34,055 nucleotides of DNA from Gammaproteobacteria bacterium (GTDB lineage: Bacteria > Pseudomonadota > Gammaproteobacteria > Arenicellales > Spongiicolonaceae): the NCBI GenBank assembly GCA_028817275.1, contig JAPPPZ010000054.1:1-34055 (forward strand), read 5' to 3'. The first letter of the stretch is position 1, and every line of letters starts with the position of its first letter. The position numbers and the translations under genes are program-made. Positions 17,674 through 26,468 of the stretch are shown one piece after another. The notes under the pieces were generated by a model. It searched no databases, was not told the DNA's origin, and saw only the letters and a list, made by a program, of their open reading frames with translations.

Positions 17674-18723
17674 ATGGATTTCACCGTCTTCCTGTTCCTC
17701 GCCAGCGGCCTGTTTCTCGGCTGGTCCCTGGGCGCCAACGACGCCGCCAACGTCTTCGGCACCGCGGTGGGCACCCGCATGGTGCGGTTCACCACCGCCG
17801 CTGTCGTGTGCAGCATTTTCGTGGTGTTAGGCGCCGTTATCAGCGGCGCCGGCGCCGCCGGGACGCTTGGTGAACTGGGCAGCATCAACGCCCTGCCCGG
17901 CGCGTTCACCGCCGCCCTCGCCGCCGCCACCACAGTCTACGCCATGACCCGCGCCGGCTTGCCGGTGTCCACCACCCAGGCCATCGTCGGCGCCATCATC
18001 GGCTGGAACCTGTTCAGCGGCGCCGCCACCGACACCGCCACGCTGACCAAAATCGTCGGCACCTGGGTGGCCTGCCCGCTGGCCGCCGGGCTCATCGCCG
18101 TTCCGCTCTACCAGGCCACCGCCGCCATCCTGCGCCGGGCGCGCCTGCACCTGCTGCGCCAGGACGCCCTGGCCCGCGCCGCCCTCATCGCCGCCGGCGC
18201 CTTCGGCGCCTACAGCCTGGGCGCCAACAACATCGCCAATGTCATGGGCGTGTTCGTGCCGGTGTCGCCGTTCACCGAGTTCAGTGCCGGCGGCATCGGC
18301 ATGAGCTCGGCGCAGCAACTGTTCCTGCTCGGCGCCGTCGCCATCAGCGTCGGGGTGTTCACCTATTCCAAACGCGTGATGATGACGGTGGGGCGCGAAC
18401 TGTCGGAGATGTCGGCGGTGGCGGCGTGGGTGGTGGTGGTAGCGCACTCGGTGGTGCTGTTCATGTTCGCCTCGCGCGGCCTGGAGTCGCTGCTCGCCGG
18501 CGCCGGCCTGCCCACCATCCCGCTGGTGCCGGTGTCCAGTTCGCAAGCCGTGGTCGGCGCCGTGGTCGGCCTCGGCTTGCTCCACAACCGCCGCAACATC
18601 CGCTGGCGCACCCTGGCCGCCATCGCCGCCGGCTGGGTAACAACGCCGCTCATCTCAGCCCTGCTGTGCTTCGTCGCGCTGTTCTTTCTGCAGAATGTGT
18701 TTAATCAGCGGGTGTTTTTCTGA
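17674..18723 (+). CDS. pit: Inorganic phosphate transporter, PiT family
   Basis: PiT proteins are inner-membrane symporters that take up metal-phosphate with protons or sodium. The 349-residue protein has about ten hydrophobic helices and the duplicated signature: GANDAANVFGTAVGT (residues 20-34) in the first half and SLGANNIANVMGVFVP in the second. VSTTQAIVGAIIGW and VSSSQAVVGAVVG are the second half-repeat motifs. Together with the DUF47 gene before it and the promoter at 16910 it forms a two-gene operon. The related sulfate permease branch cannot be fully excluded, but the DUF47 partner favours phosphate. Confidence 0.93.
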   Translation: MDFTVFLFLASGLFLGWSLGANDAANVFGTAVGTRMVRFTTAAVVCSIFVVLGAVISGAGAAGTLGELGSINALPGAFTAALAAATTVYAMTRAGLPVSTTQAIVGAIIGWNLFSGAATDTATLTKIVGTWVACPLAAGLIAVPLYQATAAILRRARLHLLRQDALARAALIAAGAFGAYSLGANNIANVMGVFVPVSPFTEFSAGGIGMSSAQQLFLLGAVAISVGVFTYSKRVMMTVGRELSEMSAVAAWVVVVAHSVVLFMFASRGLESLLAGAGLPTIPLVPVSSSQAVVGAVVGLGLLHNRRNIRWRTLAAIAAGWVTTPLISALLCFVALFFLQNVFNQRVFF

Positions 18724-18727
18724 GCAA

Positions 18728-19084
18728 TCAGCGCACCAGCACAAACCCCGCCGCCCGTGAGACGTGCTGGTCGAAGGTGGCGGTGGCGGTGCAGCCGTGG
18801 CTGCGGTTGGTGGCGTTGATTAAAGTGTCGGCGATGTCGCGGTTGTGTTGTTCATGTGCGTCCACTGCGCGCCATACCATTTCGGGGTTTTGGAAGCGGA
18901 ACTCAGGGCAATGCAGCAAGTGTTTGCACAGCACCCAAGTCAACTCGCAGAGCACGATGTGGTTGATGAAGCCCGGCGACTGCGGGCTGCATTCCCGGAG
19001 TATCCACCGTGTGGCGGCGGGCGACTGCACCGGGTCGTCATCCAGCAGGTAACGCAGCAGGATGCTGGCGTCCAGCCCTTTCAT
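18728..19084 (-). CDS. VapC-type PIN-domain toxin with an internal deletion
   Basis: PIN-domain toxins of type II toxin-antitoxin modules cleave RNA. The 118-residue protein keeps the acidic residues of the site: Asp5 in GLDASILLRYL, Glu47 in VLCELTWVL, Asp83/Asp86 in DIADTLI and Asp105 in TFDQHV. Compared with the usual length of about 130-135 it lacks roughly 15 residues after WVL, where a helix with a YG...I pattern is expected. The protein goes almost directly from WVLCKHLL to NPEMVWRAV. The ATG overlaps the antitoxin stop (ATGA), as in intact modules. The shortened fold and broken antitoxin suggest a decaying locus, though toxicity cannot be judged. Confidence 0.75.
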   Translation of the reverse strand: MKGLDASILLRYLLDDDPVQSPAATRWILRECSPQSPGFINHIVLCELTWVLCKHLLHCPEFRFQNPEMVWRAVDAHEQHNRDIADTLINATNRSHGCTATATFDQHVSRAAGFVLVR

Positions 19085-19295
19085 TTGGACTGGAAACCGG
19101 CGGCCGGCTCGGCGGCTTTGGGGTATTCGTTCCCGGCTTCACCGCCCTCACCTTCACCGGGGTATTGCCGGCGAATTCTGAGGTCGTCCTCAAGCAGAGT
19201 TTCCTCGATCGCCCGTTCCATGTGAACGGCGGCGCGCCCGGCGGCGGTTTCAGGATGCCGTACAAATCGGCGGCTTTCACTGTCCTGGGGACCAC
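19081..19295 (-). pseudogene. Remnant of an AbrB/VapB-type antitoxin (5'-truncated and frameshifted)
   Basis: Two overlapping frames together make one antitoxin tail. The upstream frame reads KAADLYGILKPPPGAPPF, the linker typical of AbrB-type VapB proteins. The phase then changes near 19220 and the next frame reads HMERAIEETLLEDDLRIRR and continues to FQSK, whose stop overlaps the VapC start. The N-terminal DNA-binding domain is absent: the segment begins exactly where the neighbouring exporter gene ends. So the antitoxin has lost its operator-binding half and is also frameshifted. The family assignment rests on the linker and MERAIEE helix only. Confidence 0.6.
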
Positions 19296-19964
19296 TTACC
19301 TCTCCGCTACCGCCAGCCGCAGACCCAGCGCGACGAAGACCGATGCCGTCAGCCAGGCCAGGCAACGGTTGACCGCCGGGTTGCGCCGCAGCAGGGCGCC
19401 GATGCGGGCCGAGAGCAGGACGATGGCGGAGAAAATCAGCGCCGTCAGCAGCACAAATACGCCGCCAAGCGAGGCCATGTATACGCCCGGCGCTTCCGCC
19501 CCCGGCGGGACGAACTGGGGCAGGAAAGCAAGAAAAAACAGCGACACTTTGGGGTTCAGCACGTTCATCAGCAAGCCGCGAAAGAACAGGCTGCGGCGGC
19601 CGGCAGCATGTGCGGCCCGGCCATCACCATTGGCGCCCCCGCCACCGTCAGCCCCGCCGGCGGCATCACCGTTTCCACCCCCGGCACCGCCAAATTCCCG
19701 CACCGTCCGCCATGCGAGGAACAGCAGATACCCCACTCCCAGCACCTTGAACACGGTGAACGCCGCCGCCGAGGTCTGGAAAATCACCGCCGCACCAAGC
19801 ACCGCCGCCGTGGTGTGGGCGGTGTTGCCGAGCGTCAGGCCAAGGGCGAGGGCGAGGCCCTTGCCGCGGCCGTGGAGCATGCTCTGCGCCATCAGGAACA
19901 GATTGTCGCCGGGCATCAGAATGAGCACCGTCGCCGCCGCCGCAAAAACCGCCAACGCCTGCAT
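19296..19964 (-). CDS. RhtB/LysE-family exporter with a glycine-rich insertion
   Basis: The 222-residue membrane protein begins MQALAVFAAAATVLILMPGDN, the RhtB-type first helix (normally with MPGPD/N). It continues through GLTLGNTAHTTAAVLG, FKVLGVGYLLFLAW, RGLLMNVLNPKVSLFFLAFLPQF and a final helix pair. Such proteins export homoserine, threonine or related amino acids. Unusually, the cytoplasmic loop after the third helix (around residues 95-128) is replaced by a low-complexity stretch of Gly, Asp, Asn and Ala, making the protein longer than the usual 205-210. A start at 19994 would add ten residues. No ribosome site decides between them. Confidence 0.82.
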   Translation of the reverse strand: MQALAVFAAAATVLILMPGDNLFLMAQSMLHGRGKGLALALGLTLGNTAHTTAAVLGAAVIFQTSAAAFTVFKVLGVGYLLFLAWRTVREFGGAGGGNGDAAGGADGGGGANGDGRAAHAAGRRSLFFRGLLMNVLNPKVSLFFLAFLPQFVPPGAEAPGVYMASLGGVFVLLTALIFSAIVLLSARIGALLRRNPAVNRCLAWLTASVFVALGLRLAVAER

Positions 19965-20006
19965 GTCGCCGAATACCACCGCCGCCTCCGCCATCGCCGT
20001 TGCCGC

Positions 20007-20035
20007 TTGAAAATCCCGCCGCGCCGCGCTATGCT
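20007..20035 (+). promoter_or_regulatory. Sigma-70-like promoter TTGAAA-17-TATGCT for the binding-protein gene
   Basis: TTGAAA (20007-20012) and TATGCT (20030-20035) are 17 bp apart. The predicted start near 20042 gives a leader of about 34 nt carrying the GGAGG ribosome site at 20064-20068, 7 nt before the ATG. Confidence 0.65.
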
Positions 20036-20075
20036 CGCGGCTCCTGTCCATTCTACGCCACCCGGAGGCCAAGTT

Positions 20076-21308
20076 ATGAAAACTCCACTCTTCCTGTCGG
20101 CTTGCCGACGCACCACCGTCACCCTCGCCGCCGCCGCCCTGTGCGCGCCGCTGGCGTCGACCGCCGCCGAGCCGGTCAAGATCGGCGCGCTGATGCCCCT
20201 CACCGGCGGCCTGCAAGCCTACGGCGAATCCTGCCTGAACGGCGTCCGCATGGCGGTGAACGAAGCCAACGCCGCCGGCGGCCTGCTCGGCGGCAAGGTG
20301 CAAATCATCATCGCCGACACCCAGACCAAGTCCCAGCCCAGCATTGACGCGGCGAAGAAACTCACCTCCATCTCGGCGGTGTCGGGCATGGTCGGCGCGC
20401 TGTCGTCGGGCAACACCATTCCGGTGGCGCAGAGCGTCAGCAGCGTGGACGGCGTACCCACCGTCTCGCCGGCCAGCACCGCGCCCACCATCACCGGGTT
20501 GAACGACGACGATTTTCTGTTCCGCACCGTGCCCTCCGACGCTTTCCAGGGCGTGGCGCTGGCGCAGGTCAGCCGCCAGGAGGGCAAGAGCAAAGTCGCC
20601 ATCCTCTACATCAACAACGACTACGGCGAAGGCCTGGCCGAGAGTTTCACCAACGCCTTTGAAAGCGCCGGCGGCAGCGTCACTGCCTCCGAACCGTTTG
20701 AGCCGGGCAAGGCGTCCTACCGCGGCGAATTGTCCTCCGCGGCCGACAGCGGCGCCGAGGACTTGCTGCTCATCGCCTACCCCGACGACGGCGGCATCAC
20801 CATTCTCAAGCAGGCGCTGGAGGAAGGGCTGTTCCAGAAGTTCATCTTCACCGACGGCATGAAAGCCGAGGATGTGGTGGACCAAATCGGCGCGCAGTAT
20901 TTGAACGGCACTTTCGGCACCGCGCCCAAGGCGCTGGAGACCGACACCTCGCGCATCTTTCGGGCCAACTACGAGAAGGCCTTCGGCGAACTTCCGCCGC
21001 GGCCGTTCATCGACTCAAGTTACGACGCCGCCATGGTGCTGCTGCTGGCCGTCGCCAAAGCCGACTCCCGCGACGGCGTGGATGTGCGCGACGCCCTGCG
21101 CGACGTCACCAACGCGCCGGGCATCAAAATCAAACCCGGTGAATTCGCCAAAGCCCTGCGCGCCATCGGCGATGGCGAGGACATCAACTATGTGGGCGCC
21201 GCCGGCGACCACGAGTTCGACGCTGACGGCGATGTCAGCGGTACGTTTGAGCACTGGGTGGTGAGCGACGGCCGGCTGGAAACGGTCACGGTGTTTGCGC
21301 CGAACTAA
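20076..21308 (+). CDS. Periplasmic branched-chain amino-acid-type substrate-binding protein (orphan)
   Basis: The 410-residue protein has a signal peptide (MKTPLFLSACRR, hydrophobic core LAAAALCAPLA, cleavage near ASTAA). The mature part follows the LivJ/LivK Venus-flytrap pattern: EPVKIGALMPLTGGLQAYGESCLNGVRMAVNEANAAGG, then VQIIIADTQTKSQPSIDAAKKL and VPTVSPASTAPTIT. FLFRTVPSDAFQGVALAQ, DYGEGLAESF and a C-terminal SSYDAAMVLLLAVAKA follow. It would capture an amino acid or amide-like ligand in the periplasm for an ABC importer. No permease or ATPase genes of the Liv type adjoin it, so its partners are elsewhere. The start has a clear GGAGG site. It ends in a strong terminator, so it is transcribed alone. 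Confidence 0.93.
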   Translation: MKTPLFLSACRRTTVTLAAAALCAPLASTAAEPVKIGALMPLTGGLQAYGESCLNGVRMAVNEANAAGGLLGGKVQIIIADTQTKSQPSIDAAKKLTSISAVSGMVGALSSGNTIPVAQSVSSVDGVPTVSPASTAPTITGLNDDDFLFRTVPSDAFQGVALAQVSRQEGKSKVAILYINNDYGEGLAESFTNAFESAGGSVTASEPFEPGKASYRGELSSAADSGAEDLLLIAYPDDGGITILKQALEEGLFQKFIFTDGMKAEDVVDQIGAQYLNGTFGTAPKALETDTSRIFRANYEKAFGELPPRPFIDSSYDAAMVLLLAVAKADSRDGVDVRDALRDVTNAPGIKIKPGEFAKALRAIGDGEDINYVGAAGDHEFDADGDVSGTFEHWVVSDGRLETVTVFAPN

Positions 21309-21334
21309 TTCGCCGCCGCCATCGCCATTAATGA

Positions 21335-21376
21335 AAGGGCGGAGTCCGGGATGCCGGGCTCCGCCCTTGCTTTTTT
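21335..21376 (+). terminator. Strong rho-independent terminator after the binding-protein gene
   Basis: A 15-bp stem (AAGGGCGGAGTCCGG pairing with CCGGGCTCCGCCCTT, one G-T wobble, 4-nt loop) is followed by GC and six T residues. The T-tract overlaps the stop codon of the convergent malate synthase gene by two bases. On the minus strand the stem is followed by only three T residues, so it mainly serves the plus strand. Confidence 0.93.
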
Positions 21377-22961
21377 ACAACTTCAGCAGCGAGCGGTAGG
21401 CCGGCAGGGTGAGAAATTCCACAAACTCGCCGCTCAGCACAATCTCATCCAGCAGCCGCGCGGCTTCACCGAAGTGCTGTTTGCCGGCGCCGCCCAGGGC
21501 GGCCAACTCTTCTTCGCGGATTTTTTTATACAGGGCGGCGTCCACCTTGACGCCGTCGTCGCGGGGCACGGCATGGCGAATCCACTGCCACAACTGGGAG
21601 CGGGAAATCTCGGCGGTGGCGGCGTCCTCCATCAAATTATTAATCGCCGCCGCGCCGGTGCCGCCCAGCCAGTGGTTTAAATACTGCAGCGCGACGCTGG
21701 TGTTTTCGCGGATGCCGCGCTCGGTGATTTTTCCGCCGGGCACCTCCGGGTTCAGCAAGTCCTCCCGCGTCACCGTCACCGCGCAATCGCTGTGCACATG
21801 TTTCTGGTGCGGCGCATCACCGAGGGCGCGGTCAAAAACCTCCCTCGCCACCGGCACCAGGTCGGGGTGCGCCACCCAGGTGCCGTCAAAACCGCCGGCA
21901 GATTCGCGCTCCTTGTCTTTGCGCACGTTTGGAATCGCCACCGCGTTAATCGCCGGGTCGCGGCGGCTGGGAATGAACGCCGCCATGCCGCCGATGGCAT
22001 GGGCGCCGCGGCGGTGGCAGGTGGCGACCAGCAGTTCGGTGTAGGCGCGCATCGCCGGCACCGCCATCGTCACCTGGGCGCGGTCGGGAAGGACACAATC
22101 GGGGCGCCCGCGGAAGTATTTAATAAAACTGAAAATGTAGTCCCAGCGGCCGGCGTTCAAACCGGAGGCGTGCTCGCGCAACTCGTACAGAATCTCATCC
22201 ATGTAAAACGCCGCGCTGATGGTTTCCACCAGCACGGTGGCGCGCACACTGCCGCGCGCGATGCCGAGCATGTCCTGGGCTTTGTTGAACACATCATTCC
22301 ACAGCCGCGCCTCAAGGTAATGCTCAAGTTTGGGCAGGTAAAAATACGGCCCGCTGCCGCGCGCGACGGCCTCGGCGGCGTTGTGAAAAAAATACAAGCC
22401 GAAATCAAACAATGCGCCGGAAATTTCCTCTTCATCAACTTGCACATGCGCCTCCGGCAGATGCCAGCCGCGCGGGCGCACCAGCAGGGTGGCGGTGTCT
22501 TTGTTCAATTCGTACCGCTTGCCGGCATCGCTGGTGAACGCCAGTTGCCGCCGCACCGCATCGCGCAAATTAATCTGCCCGTGAACAATTCCCTCCCACA
22601 CCGGCGATTGCGCATCCTCCAGGTCGGCCATAAAAACCTGCGCGCCGGAGTTGAGCGCGTTAATCATCATGCGGCGGTCCACCGGGCCGGTGATTTCCAC
22701 CCGGCGGTTGTGCAAATCCGGCGGCGCATCGGCGACGTGCCAGTCACTGTCGCGAATCTCCCGGGTCGCCGGGTCGAAATCCAGCGCCCGGCCCCGCGGG
22801 CCCTGCGCAATGTGCCGCTTCTCAAGCAACTCCATGCGCCGTGCATTAAATGCACGGTGCAACTCGGCGACAAAATCAAGCGCCTCAGCGCTCAGAATTT
22901 GCGCAAAGCCCCGGTCCATGGAGCCCGAAACGCGAATGCCGTTTTTGAAAACAGTGTTCAT
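21375..22961 (-). CDS. aceB: Malate synthase A
   Basis: Malate synthase condenses glyoxylate with acetyl-CoA to malate, the second step of the glyoxylate bypass. The 528-residue protein fits isoform [37 protein letters not shown] with the catalytic arginine, [20 protein letters not shown] and [28 protein letters not shown] with the metal-binding glutamate. [19 protein letters not shown] and the C-terminal plug follow. The ATG at 22961 matches the family N-terminus ([11 protein letters not shown]); a GTG eight codons upstream is less likely. There is no isocitrate lyase nearby. It is the last gene of a minus-strand run, 38 bp after the DUF255 gene. Confidence 0.97.
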   Translation of the reverse strand: MNTVFKNGIRVSGSMDRGFAQILSAEALDFVAELHRAFNARRMELLEKRHIAQGPRGRALDFDPATREIRDSDWHVADAPPDLHNRRVEITGPVDRRMMINALNSGAQVFMADLEDAQSPVWEGIVHGQINLRDAVRRQLAFTSDAGKRYELNKDTATLLVRPRGWHLPEAHVQVDEEEISGALFDFGLYFFHNAAEAVARGSGPYFYLPKLEHYLEARLWNDVFNKAQDMLGIARGSVRATVLVETISAAFYMDEILYELREHASGLNAGRWDYIFSFIKYFRGRPDCVLPDRAQVTMAVPAMRAYTELLVATCHRRGAHAIGGMAAFIPSRRDPAINAVAIPNVRKDKERESAGGFDGTWVAHPDLVPVAREVFDRALGDAPHQKHVHSDCAVTVTREDLLNPEVPGGKITERGIRENTSVALQYLNHWLGGTGAAAINNLMEDAATAEISRSQLWQWIRHAVPRDDGVKVDAALYKKIREEELAALGGAGKQHFGEAARLLDEIVLSGEFVEFLTLPAYRSLLKL

Positions 22962-22999
22962 AATCTGGCCGGCGGCCGACGGCACATTAGCACAAACCC

Positions 23000-25039
<2,040 letters not shown>

Positions 25040-25057
25040 CGCAGGCTGCCGGCGCGG

Positions 25058-25336
25058 TTACTTGTTTTCATCCGCCGGGACATAACCGGCCGGCTGGTCC
25101 ACTTCGCCGCCGAAAAAGAATTTTTCCATTTGCGCGGCAAGGTAACTTTTGTGCTCCGGCTTCACCAGGCTCAGGCGTTTTTCATTAATCAGCATGGTCT
25201 GGTGCGCAAGCCACCGCCCCCAGGCCTCGGCGCTGACATTTTCAAACACCCGCCGCCCGAGTTCCCCCGGCCACGGCGGCGACTGCAAACCGGCGGCCTC
25301 TTTTTTCAGCACAACACAGTGGACGGTGCGGGGCAT
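25058..25336 (-). CDS. yggX: Probable Fe(2+)-trafficking protein YggX
   Basis: The 92-residue protein aligns by eye with YggX along its length: [17 protein letters not shown] with the conserved cysteine, [20 protein letters not shown], the hallmark [12 protein letters not shown] and [16 protein letters not shown]. YggX is linked to iron handling and protection of Fe-S clusters from oxidative damage. In E. coli and here it lies directly downstream of mutY, which itself carries a 4Fe-4S cluster; the gap is 45 bp. A CATAAT box ends 6 nt before the ATG and no ribosome site is present, suggesting an additional leaderless start. Confidence 0.96.
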   Translation of the reverse strand: MPRTVHCVVLKKEAAGLQSPPWPGELGRRVFENVSAEAWGRWLAHQTMLINEKRLSLVKPEHKSYLAAQMEKFFFGGEVDQPAGYVPADENK

Positions 25337-25342
25337 GCGGCG

Positions 25343-25348
25343 ATTATG
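25343..25348 (-). promoter_or_regulatory. Possible -10 element (CATAAT) 6 nt before the yggX ATG
   Basis: On the minus strand CATAAT, one mismatch from consensus, ends six bases before the start codon, the same spacing as for guaB and sseA. It would give a leaderless yggX message in addition to read-through from mutY. Confidence 0.35.
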
Positions 25349-25381
25349 CGCGTTTTTTCTTTTGCGCGTTGTTAAAGTGAG

Positions 25382-26449
25382 TCACCGGTTTCCATCATAA
25401 ACCCCGAGCAATTTTTTAACCGGCGCCGCCAGCCCCAGCCGCTGCGGCCCGGCCGGCTCATACCAGGCCACCGGCGGCCGCTCCATGACTTTGCCGGTAA
25501 AGCCCGCCACCCGCGCCGGCACCGGGGTGATTTCCAAAATGTAGTGGGTGAAGCCGTGGCGCAGAACTTCACCGGCCGGCTCCGTTTTAATTTTAATGCC
25601 AAATCTTTTTTCCAACGCCGCCGGGCAGTCCTCCTCCATGGCGCACTGCGGCGGAGTCCACAAGCCGCCCCAGATGCCGGGCGCCGGGCGCCGCTCAAGC
25701 AGAATCCGCCCGCGCTCATCGCGCACAAAAATCATCCGCACCGCCTTCACCGGCAGCGGTTTGCGCTTGGCGGCGGCCGGCAGTTGCGCGGCAACGCCGT
25801 GGCGCCGGGCGCGGCAGCGCGGCGCCACCGGGCAGCGCTCACAAAACGGCGCGCCGCGTACGCAAACCGTGGCGCCCAAATCCATGATCGCCTGGGTGTA
25901 GCGCGCCGCGCGCCGCCGTGGCGTGTTGCGCCCGGCAATGCGCCACAGCAGCCGCTCGGTTTGCGCGGCGCCGGGGCCGGCGCGCGGGCCGCGCACTTTG
26001 TAAAACCGGCACAGCACCCGGCGCGCGTTGCCGTCCAGTATCGCGTGCGGCCGGTTGAGGGTGAGGGCGAGAACGGCGGCGGCGGTGGAGCGGCCGATGC
26101 CGGGCAGTTTTTGCATCTCCGCCAGGCTGCCGGGAAACCCGCCGCGCGCGGCGACCACCTGCGCGGCCCGGTGAAGGTTGCGTGCGCGGGCGTAGTAGCC
26201 GAGGCCGGCCCAGTGGTGCATCACCTCATCGCGCCGCGCGGCGGCCAGGGTTTGGACATCGGGAAAACGCCGCACAAAACGCTCGTAATACGGCACCACC
26301 GCCGCCACCCGCGTCTGCTGCAGCATGATTTCCGCCAGCCACACCGGGTAAGCATCGCGCGACTTCTGCCACGGCAAATCATTGCGCCCATGCCGCGGCT
26401 GCCACCGCAACAGCCGGCGCGCAAACCAGGTGGCGGCATTCGCGGTCAT
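25382..26449 (-). CDS. mutY: A/G-specific adenine glycosylase MutY
   Basis: MutY removes adenine mispaired with 8-oxoguanine. The 355-residue protein has LPWQKSRDAYPVWLAEIMLQQTRV with the catalytic Glu, the helix-hairpin-helix LPGIGRSTAAAVLAL, the ILDGNARRVLCRF segment with the catalytic Asp, and a 4Fe-4S ligand set Cys-x6-Cys-x2-Cys-x5-Cys (CVRGAPFCERCPVAPRC). The C-terminal NUDIX-like domain that reads 8-oxoG is present (LLERRPAPGIWGGLWTPPQ, HGFTHYILEITP). The ATG at 26449 gives the family N-terminus; a longer frame would run into yejA. It is divergent from yejA with only 19 bp between start codons. Confidence 0.96.
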   Translation of the reverse strand: MTANAATWFARRLLRWQPRHGRNDLPWQKSRDAYPVWLAEIMLQQTRVAAVVPYYERFVRRFPDVQTLAAARRDEVMHHWAGLGYYARARNLHRAAQVVAARGGFPGSLAEMQKLPGIGRSTAAAVLALTLNRPHAILDGNARRVLCRFYKVRGPRAGPGAAQTERLLWRIAGRNTPRRRAARYTQAIMDLGATVCVRGAPFCERCPVAPRCRARRHGVAAQLPAAAKRKPLPVKAVRMIFVRDERGRILLERRPAPGIWGGLWTPPQCAMEEDCPAALEKRFGIKIKTEPAGEVLRHGFTHYILEITPVPARVAGFTGKVMERPPVAWYEPAGPQRLGLAAPVKKLLGVYDGNR

Positions 26450-26455
26450 GGCGTT

Positions 26456-26462
26456 TATACTA
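26456..26462. promoter_or_regulatory. Overlapping bidirectional -10 elements between mutY and yejA
   Basis: The 19-bp gap contains TATACTA. It reads TATACT towards yejA (26456-26461), 7 nt before its GTG, and TAGTAT towards mutY (26462-26457), 7 nt before its ATG. Neither gene has a ribosome site. The arrangement mirrors the sseA / oxidase gap. No -35 hexamer is convincing. Confidence 0.5.
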
Positions 26463-26468
26463 ACGCAT

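Noticed and set aside
19608-20075. N-terminal extension of the binding protein from 19608.
   Set aside because: It lies opposite the exporter gene and upstream of the promoter; the ATG at 20076 has a ribosome site and begins a proper signal peptide.
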